Positions 33,623 to 40,922 of a stretch of 42,026 nt of DNA are shown here, piece by piece. The notes under the pieces are model-generated. The model searched no databases. It had not been told where the DNA came from and saw nothing but the letters and a program-made list of their open reading frames with translations. The DNA is from an uncultured Ruminococcus sp. (GTDB taxonomy: Bacteria; Bacillota; Clostridia; Oscillospirales; Ruminococcaceae). The stretch lies in NCBI GenBank assembly GCA_902780695.1, contig CACZGM010000043.1, positions 1 through 42,026 of the forward strand. Direction: 5' to 3'. Position 1 is the first letter of the stretch; each line of letters begins with the position of its first letter. The position numbers and the translations under genes are program-made.

Positions 33623-34827
33623 CAGTTGTCACCTCTCAATATCAGCCCCGCGTCGAGCCTGCTTATCCGGTGTGCGGAATAAGCGGAGGCTGCTGCTCCC
33701 GCGGCTGCGGAAACGGCAGCGGCAGCGGTACAGAGAACCGCTATTACCCATGCTTCCGGAAGCAGGAACGGAAGGCCTATGCTTTCCTCGATAAGTCCGT
33801 TGAACGGAAGCATTATCAGAAGTCCCGCCGCTATTCCGGCTATACCGCCCGAAAGTGTTATTATAAGCGCTTCCGAAACGACAGTACGGGATATTTTTCT
33901 GCGTGAGGCTCCCGCTATGCGAAGTACGGCAAATTCTTTCTTTCGTTCGTTGACCGACAGTGTGAACGCGAGGAACAGTATCACAAGTCCGAGGAGCCAT
34001 ACCGCGCACATCAGCACTCCGATGATACCGGAAACGCCGGTCAGGCTGTCCGAAACGCCGGATATCATATCTTTCGTCCTGAACGATTTTGTACGGCGGA
34101 CGTGAAGATTGAGATCGTTAAGCACCTCGTCCACGGGATGATCGTCGGACACCTTTATCAGAATGCAGGACACGACCCTGTCGGGGTCGATACCCTTGAA
34201 ATCGTTCATTCCAAGCTCCAGCGACGAGGCTATCAGTTTCTTTATCGTGTCCGTATTCGTATAGACTGCGGTATCGAGATCGGTTCCGGTCTTGTCGAGC
34301 TTCGCAACAACATTGCATTCGACATTGTAGAATGTTATCGTATCTCCGACAAATACGCTCAGGTCATTGCCGACGACCACATCGAGAAGTCCGAGCTCCC
34401 CGCCGGTGCTTTTGCGTATCCACGGAGATACCGTGAAATCCGTTTCGGGGTCATATCCGATTATCTGCAAGGGGACAGAGCAGCAGCCGGAGCTTGCCGA
34501 CGCGAGAAAGAGCTGCGCGGATATTTTCTCTATGCCTTCACGCGCGGCGACTTTGTCGTAATATGATCTGTCCATATAGAAGTAACCCATGCTGCCTTGC
34601 AGGACGATATTTTCGAAATTCTTTTTTGAAGCTGCGGATGCAGGCACTACCATAATGTCCGCGCCGAGACGCGCTTCGAGAGCCCCCAGACCCGTTTTCA
34701 GGCTTGTCACCGTTATTGTTCCGATGACTATCGAAGCAGCCATTACCGCGGTGAGTATCATCAGTGCGAGCGACCTTGCGGGTCTCCCTTTTACATTCTT
34801 GAACGAAAGGCTGTCGGTAAGTTTCAT
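33622..34827 (-). CDS. FtsX-type ABC transporter permease
   Basis: A 401-residue membrane protein with one N-terminal helix (about 17-40), a large extracytoplasmic domain (about 45-265) and three C-terminal helices in the FtsX-fold region, including KEFAVLRIAGASRRKI. This is the MacB/FtsX layout, used for mechanotransmission or export rather than classical import. ATG 34827 was chosen because of the ggaag ribosome site and the 4-base overlap with the DUF4418 gene. Its N-terminal region (SLKTGLGALEARLGADIMVVPA) resembles the DUF2318-linked permeases further upstream in the operon. Confidence 0.88.
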   Translation of the reverse strand: MKLTDSLSFKNVKGRPARSLALMILTAVMAASIVIGTITVTSLKTGLGALEARLGADIMVVPASAASKKNFENIVLQGSMGYFYMDRSYYDKVAAREGIEKISAQLFLASASSGCCSVPLQIIGYDPETDFTVSPWIRKSTGGELGLLDVVVGNDLSVFVGDTITFYNVECNVVAKLDKTGTDLDTAVYTNTDTIKKLIASSLELGMNDFKGIDPDRVVSCILIKVSDDHPVDEVLNDLNLHVRRTKSFRTKDMISGVSDSLTGVSGIIGVLMCAVWLLGLVILFLAFTLSVNERKKEFAVLRIAGASRRKISRTVVSEALIITLSGGIAGIAAGLLIMLPFNGLIEESIGLPFLLPEAWVIAVLCTAAAAVSAAAGAAASAYSAHRISRLDAGLILRGDN

Positions 34828-35240
34828 TTGTTTTCTTCCTTCTTGCGGAGTATCATTACAGCGTTCACAAGCGCTGCTGCCGCGATAAGGCAGGATATTA
34901 CAATGACAGCGGGGCGCATTGCCGTATGACACCGCATCATCGGCATTTTGCAGAGCGGTATAAGTATATCCGGCATTACCGCTGTGATTGCAGCGATCGG
35001 TATTAATGCGAGTGAAGCGCCGGATGCTGCTTTTCCTTTTCCGGAAACAAGCACGATCAGAGATATTGCCGTAAGGGCAAGTCCCGCGCCGAATACCGCC
35101 TGCTCAGCCCAGTGACAGTTCATGAATGATCCGTCGTCATGTGCGGCGCATGCCGGAAATATTAATTTTGTGCCGGCTGTGAGCATGATACTCAGAATTA
35201 ATAAAATAATGCCGCCGATCCTGCTTTTGATCTTGTTCAT
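34824..35240 (-). CDS. DUF4418 family membrane protein
   Basis: A 138-residue protein with four hydrophobic helices (about 8-27, 47-66, 75-95 and 108-131). Two Cys-His sites face the loops, NCHWAEQA near residue 42 and MRCHTAMRP near residue 103, with further Cys at FPACAAH and IPLCKMP. The Cys/His pattern suggests metal or haem contact, but no function is proven. It overlaps both neighbours by 4 bases, so it is probably made together with the following FtsX permease. Confidence 0.82.
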   Translation of the reverse strand: MNKIKSRIGGIILLILSIMLTAGTKLIFPACAAHDDGSFMNCHWAEQAVFGAGLALTAISLIVLVSGKGKAASGASLALIPIAAITAVMPDILIPLCKMPMMRCHTAMRPAVIVISCLIAAAALVNAVMILRKKEENK

Positions 35241-36160
35241 TGTTTTTCTCCCCGATAGATATAATTGCTTTCCGACATCGGATATCTCTCATAGAATTCC
35301 GCTGTCGAATATTGTTCGTCTCTTATGTGCGTTTCCGAAAATTCCTTGTCGCTTTTCAGAAAATTATGGTGAGTGCCGCTCTGTGAATCCCACGTTACAT
35401 CTATATTGTAATAAACTCCGGCTAACCCGGTTATATTCCAGGCATGATATCCGATGCCGTCTTCGTTGACCGCATTACCCGTTATAACACGGGCATCTAT
35501 ACCCACTTCCCGAAGAAGTCTGTACATAAGAACACTGTAACCCTGACAGCAGGCACAGCCGTTTGTGAGCGCACCGTAAGCCGTGGATTTGAGATGATAG
35601 TGAGGATTCTTCTTGTGTACCTTGTCGTACTTCACATTTTCATAAACGTAGTTATATACCGCGCTTATTTTTTCGTATTCGCTTTTCCCGCCGACATCAA
35701 GTTCCGCAACGATCTCCGATATTCTTTCGTCAACAGTCTTTTCCTGATTCGGAGTTGTGAAATACTCCGGAAAAATATCTATGGTATAGGAGAACCTGTC
35801 TCCGTTTTTCTCGTAACTGTATTCGGTGCGGTAGCCGCCGTACTGGTGATAAAGATAATCGCCCATGCACGGGTCGCCGGTCTCGGACATTGCGAACATC
35901 ACAAGCTCGTCGATAAGAGGGTAGATATCGTCCATATTGTCCGAGCCGGACTCGTAGCATACCGTTATTTTCGGACACCGCGCCCTGAATGCTTCCCGTA
36001 TCTCTTCAATGACACTGTCGGCATTGCCGAATGTGATGCTGAGATCGCGGCGCACATCGTAATGATATCCCGGTACGGCGCAGCCGGAAACTGCGATGAT
36101 AAAGACCGCACCGATAACGGCAGATATTTTCTTTGTTTTCAGAGTAATTATGCGAGCCAC
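35237..36160 (-). CDS. Transglutaminase-like lipoprotein
   Basis: A 307-residue exported protein with lipobox AVSGC (Cys27). The C-terminal half is a transglutaminase-like papain-fold domain: ISAVYNYVYENVKYD, then nucleophile Cys in NGCACCQGYSVLMYRLL, His in GIGYHAWNI and Asp in NIDVTWDSQ. Bacterial members act as proteases or amidases, or as inactive binding domains. The catalytic triad here looks intact. A GTG start at 36160 overlaps the preceding gene by 13 bases and has only a weak ribosome site, implying coupling. Its role in this redox/iron-type operon is not obvious. Confidence 0.87.
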   Translation of the reverse strand: MARIITLKTKKISAVIGAVFIIAVSGCAVPGYHYDVRRDLSITFGNADSVIEEIREAFRARCPKITVCYESGSDNMDDIYPLIDELVMFAMSETGDPCMGDYLYHQYGGYRTEYSYEKNGDRFSYTIDIFPEYFTTPNQEKTVDERISEIVAELDVGGKSEYEKISAVYNYVYENVKYDKVHKKNPHYHLKSTAYGALTNGCACCQGYSVLMYRLLREVGIDARVITGNAVNEDGIGYHAWNITGLAGVYYNIDVTWDSQSGTHHNFLKSDKEFSETHIRDEQYSTAEFYERYPMSESNYIYRGEKQ

Positions 36161-36696
36161 CTCACAAAGTACACAACGAAAGCTATACCCGAAACAAGCA
36201 GCAGAACCGAGAATATGACCGCCATATCCGCGATAAGTTCTTTTGCTCCCCGGATACCGGATCCAAGCATCATCGGGCGTATGTTTGTCACTATATGCAG
36301 GAGAACGGACAGCACGAGCAGTATCGACATTATCAGCTGCGGCACATCAAACAGATTAAGCCGGAAAGCGCCGCCGCTTCCGTGTCCCATGAAAAGAATG
36401 ATATGCGCCGCTACGAAAAACATCACAGAAAAGCCGCTTATGCGTCTTATCCAGAACAGCTTGTTTTCCCGGAAATATGAAGCTCCAGACTTTTTCATCG
36501 CAGCAAGCGTATCTGCGGTCAGCTTTATGCCGATGACAGTATGCGCACCGACAGCTGCTATCAGCAGCCACGAACCGATCTTCATAATGACATTTCCGCC
36601 AGGGACAAGTCCGGTGAGCTGTAAGCTCCCGATAATGATATGAAGGAGAAACAGCGTTATGATCGTATGTGCGAGTATAGCGTTGAATTTTCTCAT
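36148..36696 (-). CDS. Four-helix membrane protein resembling cytochrome b subunits
   Basis: A 182-residue protein with four hydrophobic helices (about 6-28, 42-62, 87-106, 120-140) and a C-terminal fifth (152-177). Histidines lie in or near the helices at residues 10, 19, 52, 98, 105 and 134. WIRRISGFSVMFFVAAHI closely resembles the haem-ligand segment of SdhC/fumarate reductase cytochrome b. Haem binding and electron transfer across the membrane are therefore plausible but unproven. A GGAGG ribosome site precedes the ATG. It overlaps the preceding gene by 4 bases. Confidence 0.8.
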   Translation of the reverse strand: MRKFNAILAHTIITLFLLHIIIGSLQLTGLVPGGNVIMKIGSWLLIAAVGAHTVIGIKLTADTLAAMKKSGASYFRENKLFWIRRISGFSVMFFVAAHIILFMGHGSGGAFRLNLFDVPQLIMSILLVLSVLLHIVTNIRPMMLGSGIRGAKELIADMAVIFSVLLLVSGIAFVVYFVRWLA

Positions 36697-37196
36697 ACAG
36701 ACTCGTCCTCCACAGCGATATAATCGACGTTCTTTCCGTCATATATGCCTGTGATATCATATCTTCCGGCAGCTTCGGCGGAAACGATCATCAAATCGAA
36801 CCTGCCGTTCTCTGCCTTTGACAGCGTCAGCACGGGATCACCCGCTGTTACCTTCATCTGGTTTTCCGGGAGCCGCGACATGAAGCTCTGCGCAAGCGTC
36901 AGCGCACCCGAATCGCCTTTCAGAGTCACACATTCGATGTCGTCGAAAATTATCGTGAACTCGCCGCCGGAAAAAAATTCGTGCCACGCGGCAAGGTCGC
37001 TTTCGCTTCTGTGACGGTCACGGTTGATGAGCACCGTGTAGCTGCCGGAGGGTTTGTCAATAATTACAGAAGCGGAAGAAACCGCGTCCGCGCCGCCGGA
37101 AAAGACTGTAAATCCTCCGGCAAGTGCGAACGGCACCGCGATAAGCAGTGATATTCCCGCAAGACAGACTGCGATATGTTTTATGACCCGCGTCAT
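36693..37196 (-). CDS. Membrane-anchored extracytoplasmic protein of unknown function
   Basis: A 167-residue protein with an N-terminal hydrophobic segment (about 8-30) that could be a signal anchor, followed by an apparently beta-rich domain. I recognise no family. It lacks Cys in the mature part and has no obvious metal motif. It begins exactly at the stop of the FMN-binding lipoprotein gene (1-base overlap) and ends overlapping the cytochrome-b-like gene, so it may bridge those two products (inference from position). Confidence 0.78.
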   Translation of the reverse strand: MTRVIKHIAVCLAGISLLIAVPFALAGGFTVFSGGADAVSSASVIIDKPSGSYTVLINRDRHRSESDLAAWHEFFSGGEFTIIFDDIECVTLKGDSGALTLAQSFMSRLPENQMKVTAGDPVLTLSKAENGRFDLMIVSAEAAGRYDITGIYDGKNVDYIAVEDESV

Positions 37197-37642
37197 TATT
37201 TCTGCTCCGCCTGTGCGAGCGCGGCATCGGCAGCTTCAACGAACTGTCGGTAGTTAATGGTCGCGCCGCTTATCGCGTCAACCCCGTCAACACTGCCTGC
37301 AAGAACAAGCTGTTCCGCATATTTTTCGCAGGCTCCCACTGCCTTCTGCGCCTTGTTGTAAAAATCCTTGTTTGCGATACTGCCGGACTTCATTCCGTAG
37401 TCTTCGCCCTTTACCGTGCCGTCAAGCTCGTAAGTCCTGAACGTGCAGTCCGTAATTGCGCCGTCCTTTATCGTAACGGTCACAACACCGTATCCGTTGC
37501 CTTCTTCGGAGCCGTCTTCATTGATATACTCCGCACTTCTCGCTTCATACGTTCCGTCCATGTATGAAACAGCGGAACCGCCGCAGCCCGCGAGCATCGC
37601 AATACCCGCGAAAGCCGCGATGACCGCATATCTTTTTTTCAT
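37196..37642 (-). CDS. FMN-binding domain lipoprotein with covalent flavinylation motif
   Basis: A 148-residue lipoprotein with lipobox MLAGC (Cys20). The mature part is one FMN-binding domain (NqrC/RnfG C-terminal type): YMDGTYEA, VVTVTIKDGAITDC, and DAISGATINYRQF at residues 122-134. The DxxSGAT pattern puts Thr128 at the position where ApbE attaches FMN through a phosphoester. This makes it a candidate extracytoplasmic electron carrier. No ApbE flavin transferase gene is in the window. It overlaps the ABC ATPase gene upstream by 4 bases. Confidence 0.9.
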   Translation of the reverse strand: MKKRYAVIAAFAGIAMLAGCGGSAVSYMDGTYEARSAEYINEDGSEEGNGYGVVTVTIKDGAITDCTFRTYELDGTVKGEDYGMKSGSIANKDFYNKAQKAVGACEKYAEQLVLAGSVDGVDAISGATINYRQFVEAADAALAQAEQK

Positions 37643-38343
37643 ATTTCCACCTCATTGTCGAATTTTATCTCACCGGTAAAATTCTCGTTTATCGTTTCCT
37701 TGTGCAGCTTTCCGTTTCGCAGATATACCGTTCTCTGCGCGACTTCCGCGACCTCGGGGTCGTGTGTTACGACTATGAGCGTCGTACCCTCGCTGTGCAG
37801 CTTGTGGAACAGATCGACAACAATCTTTTCGTTCGCGTCGTCGAGGTTTCCGGTAGGCTCGTCGGCAAGGATTATCTCCGGGTAGTTTATCAGTGCGCGT
37901 GCAACGCATACTCTCTGCTGCTCGCCGCCGGAAAGCTGACTCGGCAGATGCTTGGCTCTGTCCGCAAGACCGACGCGGTCAAGCGCTTCAAGCGCTTCCT
38001 TTTCATCGGGAACACTGTGGTAATACTGTGCAAGCATCACGTTTTCTATCGCCGTAAGATATCCGACAAGGTGGAACTGCTGGAATATCAGCCCTATCTT
38101 GTCGCGGCGTATAGCGGTAAGATTTTTCGCGCTCTCCTTTGCAATATCGACACCGTCGAGCAGGACTTCGCCTTTGCTGGGCTTATCCATGCAGCCGATA
38201 ATGTTCATCATTGTACTCTTTCCGGAGCCCGAAGGTCCCATGATCGAGAGCCATTCGCCCTTTTCGACCTTCAGATTGACATCATCGAGTGCGTGAAGGT
38301 CTCCGTATATTTTGTAGATGTTTTTTAATTCAAGCAGACTCAT
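37639..38343 (-). CDS. ABC transporter ATPase linked to DUF2318 permeases (LolD/MacB type)
   Basis: A 234-residue ATPase: Walker A GPSGSGKST near residue 38, signature LSGGEQQRV, Walker B IILADEPTGNLDD, H-loop VTHDPEVA. In FtrABCD/P19-type iron loci, one such ATPase serves the two FtsX-like permeases encoded next to the DUF2318 protein, and the same order is seen here. It is separated from the upstream permease gene by 118 bases containing the four-hairpin array, the only sizeable gap in the operon. Confidence 0.92.
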   Translation of the reverse strand: MSLLELKNIYKIYGDLHALDDVNLKVEKGEWLSIMGPSGSGKSTMMNIIGCMDKPSKGEVLLDGVDIAKESAKNLTAIRRDKIGLIFQQFHLVGYLTAIENVMLAQYYHSVPDEKEALEALDRVGLADRAKHLPSQLSGGEQQRVCVARALINYPEIILADEPTGNLDDANEKIVVDLFHKLHSEGTTLIVVTHDPEVAEVAQRTVYLRNGKLHKETINENFTGEIKFDNEVEI

Positions 38344-38376
38344 AATAGCTCACCTATTTCTGAATATTCATTTGGG

Positions 38377-38460
38377 GTACAGCGTCACGCTGCCGCCGGT
38401 GCAGGGCGGCGTTAGCCCTGCCGCTGTCCGCGTAGGACAAGCGCGTAAGCGCCGCTGTAC
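38377..38460. repeat. Array of four hairpins enclosed by an outer 8-bp stem
   Basis: GTACAGCG (38377-38384) and CGCTGTAC (38453-38460) form a perfect outer stem. Inside lie CAGCG/CGCTG (38380-38392, sharing bases with the outer stem), CAGGGC/GCCCTG (38402-38420), TGTCC/GGACA (38425-38439) and GCGC/GCGC (38441-38452). At or next to each loop is a related GCGTxA or GCGTA sequence (GCGTCA, GCGTTA, GCGTA, GCGTAA). The array starts one base after the permease stop codon. It is GC-rich and non-coding. It could be a mobile palindromic repeat or a structured mRNA element. Confidence 0.75.
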
Positions 38461-38461
38461 A

Positions 38462-39616
38462 TTACTCGCCTTTGAGCACAAGCGCCGGATCGACCTGTGT
38501 GGCGCTTCTTATCGGAAGCAGGCACGAAACGCCGGTGACCGCTACCGACACAAGTATCGTTATCGGTATCAGCAGCGGCATGAATGAGATCGAGCTGCTG
38601 AAAACATTGATGCTGACCTGCTGTGCGAAGATAAATCCGAGAGCAGCACCTATCGTTCCGCCTGCCGCGCCGAGCAGTATGCCCTCGCCCATAAATTCCG
38701 CAATAATTCCTCCGTTGGACGCGCCTATCGCTTTTCGCAGACCTATCTCTCTGCGGCGTTCGGTTACTACCGCTGTCATAGTCGTCGCAACGCATATCAT
38801 TGTGAGAGCAAGCACTATGACCGTTACAAGCAGTACAAGCGCCTGCAGCTTCGTGAGCACCGCTGATTCGGATTCCGTCACGCGCTTGACGAGCCTTGCG
38901 CTTACTCCTGGAACATTCGCGCTTATATTGTCCGCATATTCATTCAGCTTGTCGGACTTTGCCGATACCGAAAGCTCCGCTAGATCTATCTTTCCGGAAA
39001 TACCCGTAAGCTCTTCGAGGTCGGTCATCGTGATATATACATAATCCTCTTCGGGGCCGCCCGTTTCGAGAATGCCCGCCACCGTCATATCCATCGTGTT
39101 GTCAAGTATGGTCTCGCCCTCTTCCGGTTCCGGGTTTTCGGGTGTATAGTTCACAGTCACCTCGTCGCCTGTGCCGAGACGGAACTGCTCTGCAAGAGAT
39201 GCGCCGAGAAGTATCTGACCGCTGCCGGACGGGTAAGAGCCCTCCACAGACCAGTACGGGCTTGTGAGTTTTGCCTGCTCCATATCCGTTCCCGCTGCCA
39301 TGACGGGAAGCTCATGTATTCTTACCGATTCATAGCGGTAAGGTGTCACGCCGACGATATCCTTGCTGTCTATGTACGACTTTCCTTTGGTGATATCGTC
39401 ACTTGTGAAATGTCCGTCCGTGGGCGTGAATATCATATTCGCGCCGTAGTTGCGGAACTGTGCGCCCATTTGTCTCGGAACATCGACATATATCGTAACA
39501 AGTCCCGAAAGGATCGCCGCGCCTATCGCGATAGAAAGCAGGGCAACTATCATTCTTGACCGGCGGCGTATAAGCGAAGCGGTTATCATTCGCAAAAACA
39601 TTTTTCTCTTATTCAT
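38462..39616 (-). CDS. FtsX-type ABC permease of the DUF2318-linked system (second)
   Basis: A 384-residue membrane protein with an N-terminal helix (about 22-42), an extracytoplasmic domain (NYGANMIFTPTDGHF onward) and three C-terminal helices, with TERRREIGLRKAIGASNGGI before the second. It ends SATQVDPALVLKGE, a typical MacB/FtsX terminus. ATG 39616 was chosen because GGAGG lies 7 bases upstream; the in-frame ATG at 39652 falls inside the previous gene. With the preceding permease it should form a heterodimer. Confidence 0.9.
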   Translation of the reverse strand: MNKRKMFLRMITASLIRRRSRMIVALLSIAIGAAILSGLVTIYVDVPRQMGAQFRNYGANMIFTPTDGHFTSDDITKGKSYIDSKDIVGVTPYRYESVRIHELPVMAAGTDMEQAKLTSPYWSVEGSYPSGSGQILLGASLAEQFRLGTGDEVTVNYTPENPEPEEGETILDNTMDMTVAGILETGGPEEDYVYITMTDLEELTGISGKIDLAELSVSAKSDKLNEYADNISANVPGVSARLVKRVTESESAVLTKLQALVLLVTVIVLALTMICVATTMTAVVTERRREIGLRKAIGASNGGIIAEFMGEGILLGAAGGTIGAALGFIFAQQVSINVFSSSISFMPLLIPITILVSVAVTGVSCLLPIRSATQVDPALVLKGE

Positions 39617-39629
39617 GATGCCGCCTCCA

Positions 39630-40916
39630 TTATCTTCCGTGAAGAACTTCACACGGACTCAGCCGCAGAAGCATTCTTATCGCGGGTATGCAGCCTGCAA
39701 GAGTAACGATTAACACAAGCACCGCAACGAGCGGGATTACCACAGGTCTCATCGTTATCGCCGAGCCGAATACCGAATGACCGATTATCTGCGCAAAGCC
39801 CCAGCCCGCGAAAAATCCGGCTGTGCCGCCGAATACAGCGGTCACCGTTATTTCGGTGAGCACAAGTCCCGAAACGGAGGAATTCTGTGCGCCTATCGCC
39901 TTCATAAGTCCCATTTCCGCACTGCGCTCCATTACGCTTGCGGTAACGAGATTGCAGATGCCGAGCGCCGCGCCGATAAGGCTGAGTATCGTTATCAGCG
40001 ACATAAGGAGCTGTGTCTTTTCGAGTATAGCGCCTTCGGAATCGGCTACCTGTCTTACGGGAGAGGCTACCGAATCCGTAATTACCTCCTGTATCTGATA
40101 GCATATCGAGCTTGCGTATGCTGTGCAGTACCATGTTTCGTACTGCGCGATAGTCAGGGATTTAGGATCTTTAGCCGCCTTTATCGCAAGGTCGTTTTCC
40201 GGGGTAGTGAGAGCGCTGACTTCAATGCTGTCGATCTTTCCGTCCAGACCGTCAAGGGACTGCGCCGTATCTGCCGGCATGAATATCTTGTCGTCCTCAT
40301 CGCCGCCTGCATCGAAAATACCGACAACATTCAGCGAAATATCCGAAACAGTGCCATTCAGGTGCAGAGTATCGCCCGACTTTATCCCGAGCTTTTCTGC
40401 AAGCGCTTTCCCGACCATTGCACCGTCTGCGCTGCCTGTCTGCTCGTCGAGCCATTTGCCGTCAACTATCTCCCACCAGCTTCTCATGCTCGTTACGCCC
40501 GCATCGAGCTGTTCGCCTGTCGGGAGCTCCATGTGGTGATTGAACCATGTTCCCACAGCAGAAACTTCCGTCCCGTCGTCGAGCTTCACCGAAGCGTTGA
40601 TGAACGGCGCATAGTCGATGATGTTGAATGCCCAGAATATCGTCTTGATATTTCCGAGCTCGTCCTCGCGCAGATATGCACCGGTTCCGCCTTCGCCCTC
40701 AACTTCGTACAGGGAGGAAAGAACCGAGTTCTCCTTCGGTACGACGGTGATGTTCGCGCCGTATGTCTTGAGTTCCTGATTCACTTTGTCGCCGACATCG
40801 AGCATTACGCTCAGCATTGCCGTTGCGAGCGACGCACCGAGTGCTATGGTGAACGCGATCATCAGCATTTTCTTCCACTGCCGGAACAGCGTTCCGAATA
40901 TCATTCTGAAAAACAT
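39630..40916 (-). CDS. FtsX-type ABC permease of the DUF2318-linked system (first)
   Basis: A 428-residue membrane protein of the same layout: N-terminal helix (about 16-38), a large extracytoplasmic region (YGANITVVPKENS to about 285), then three helices with MERSAEMGLMKAIGAQNSSV and the C-terminal LLRLSPCEVLHGR. The YGAN-I segment is shared with the second permease, which shows common ancestry. It lies 6 bases after the DUF2318 gene and 13 bases before the second permease gene. In Campylobacter P19-type loci a pair of such permeases follows the DUF2318 gene. Confidence 0.9.
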   Translation of the reverse strand: MFFRMIFGTLFRQWKKMLMIAFTIALGASLATAMLSVMLDVGDKVNQELKTYGANITVVPKENSVLSSLYEVEGEGGTGAYLREDELGNIKTIFWAFNIIDYAPFINASVKLDDGTEVSAVGTWFNHHMELPTGEQLDAGVTSMRSWWEIVDGKWLDEQTGSADGAMVGKALAEKLGIKSGDTLHLNGTVSDISLNVVGIFDAGGDEDDKIFMPADTAQSLDGLDGKIDSIEVSALTTPENDLAIKAAKDPKSLTIAQYETWYCTAYASSICYQIQEVITDSVASPVRQVADSEGAILEKTQLLMSLITILSLIGAALGICNLVTASVMERSAEMGLMKAIGAQNSSVSGLVLTEITVTAVFGGTAGFFAGWGFAQIIGHSVFGSAITMRPVVIPLVAVLVLIVTLAGCIPAIRMLLRLSPCEVLHGR

Positions 40917-40922
40917 ACCGCG

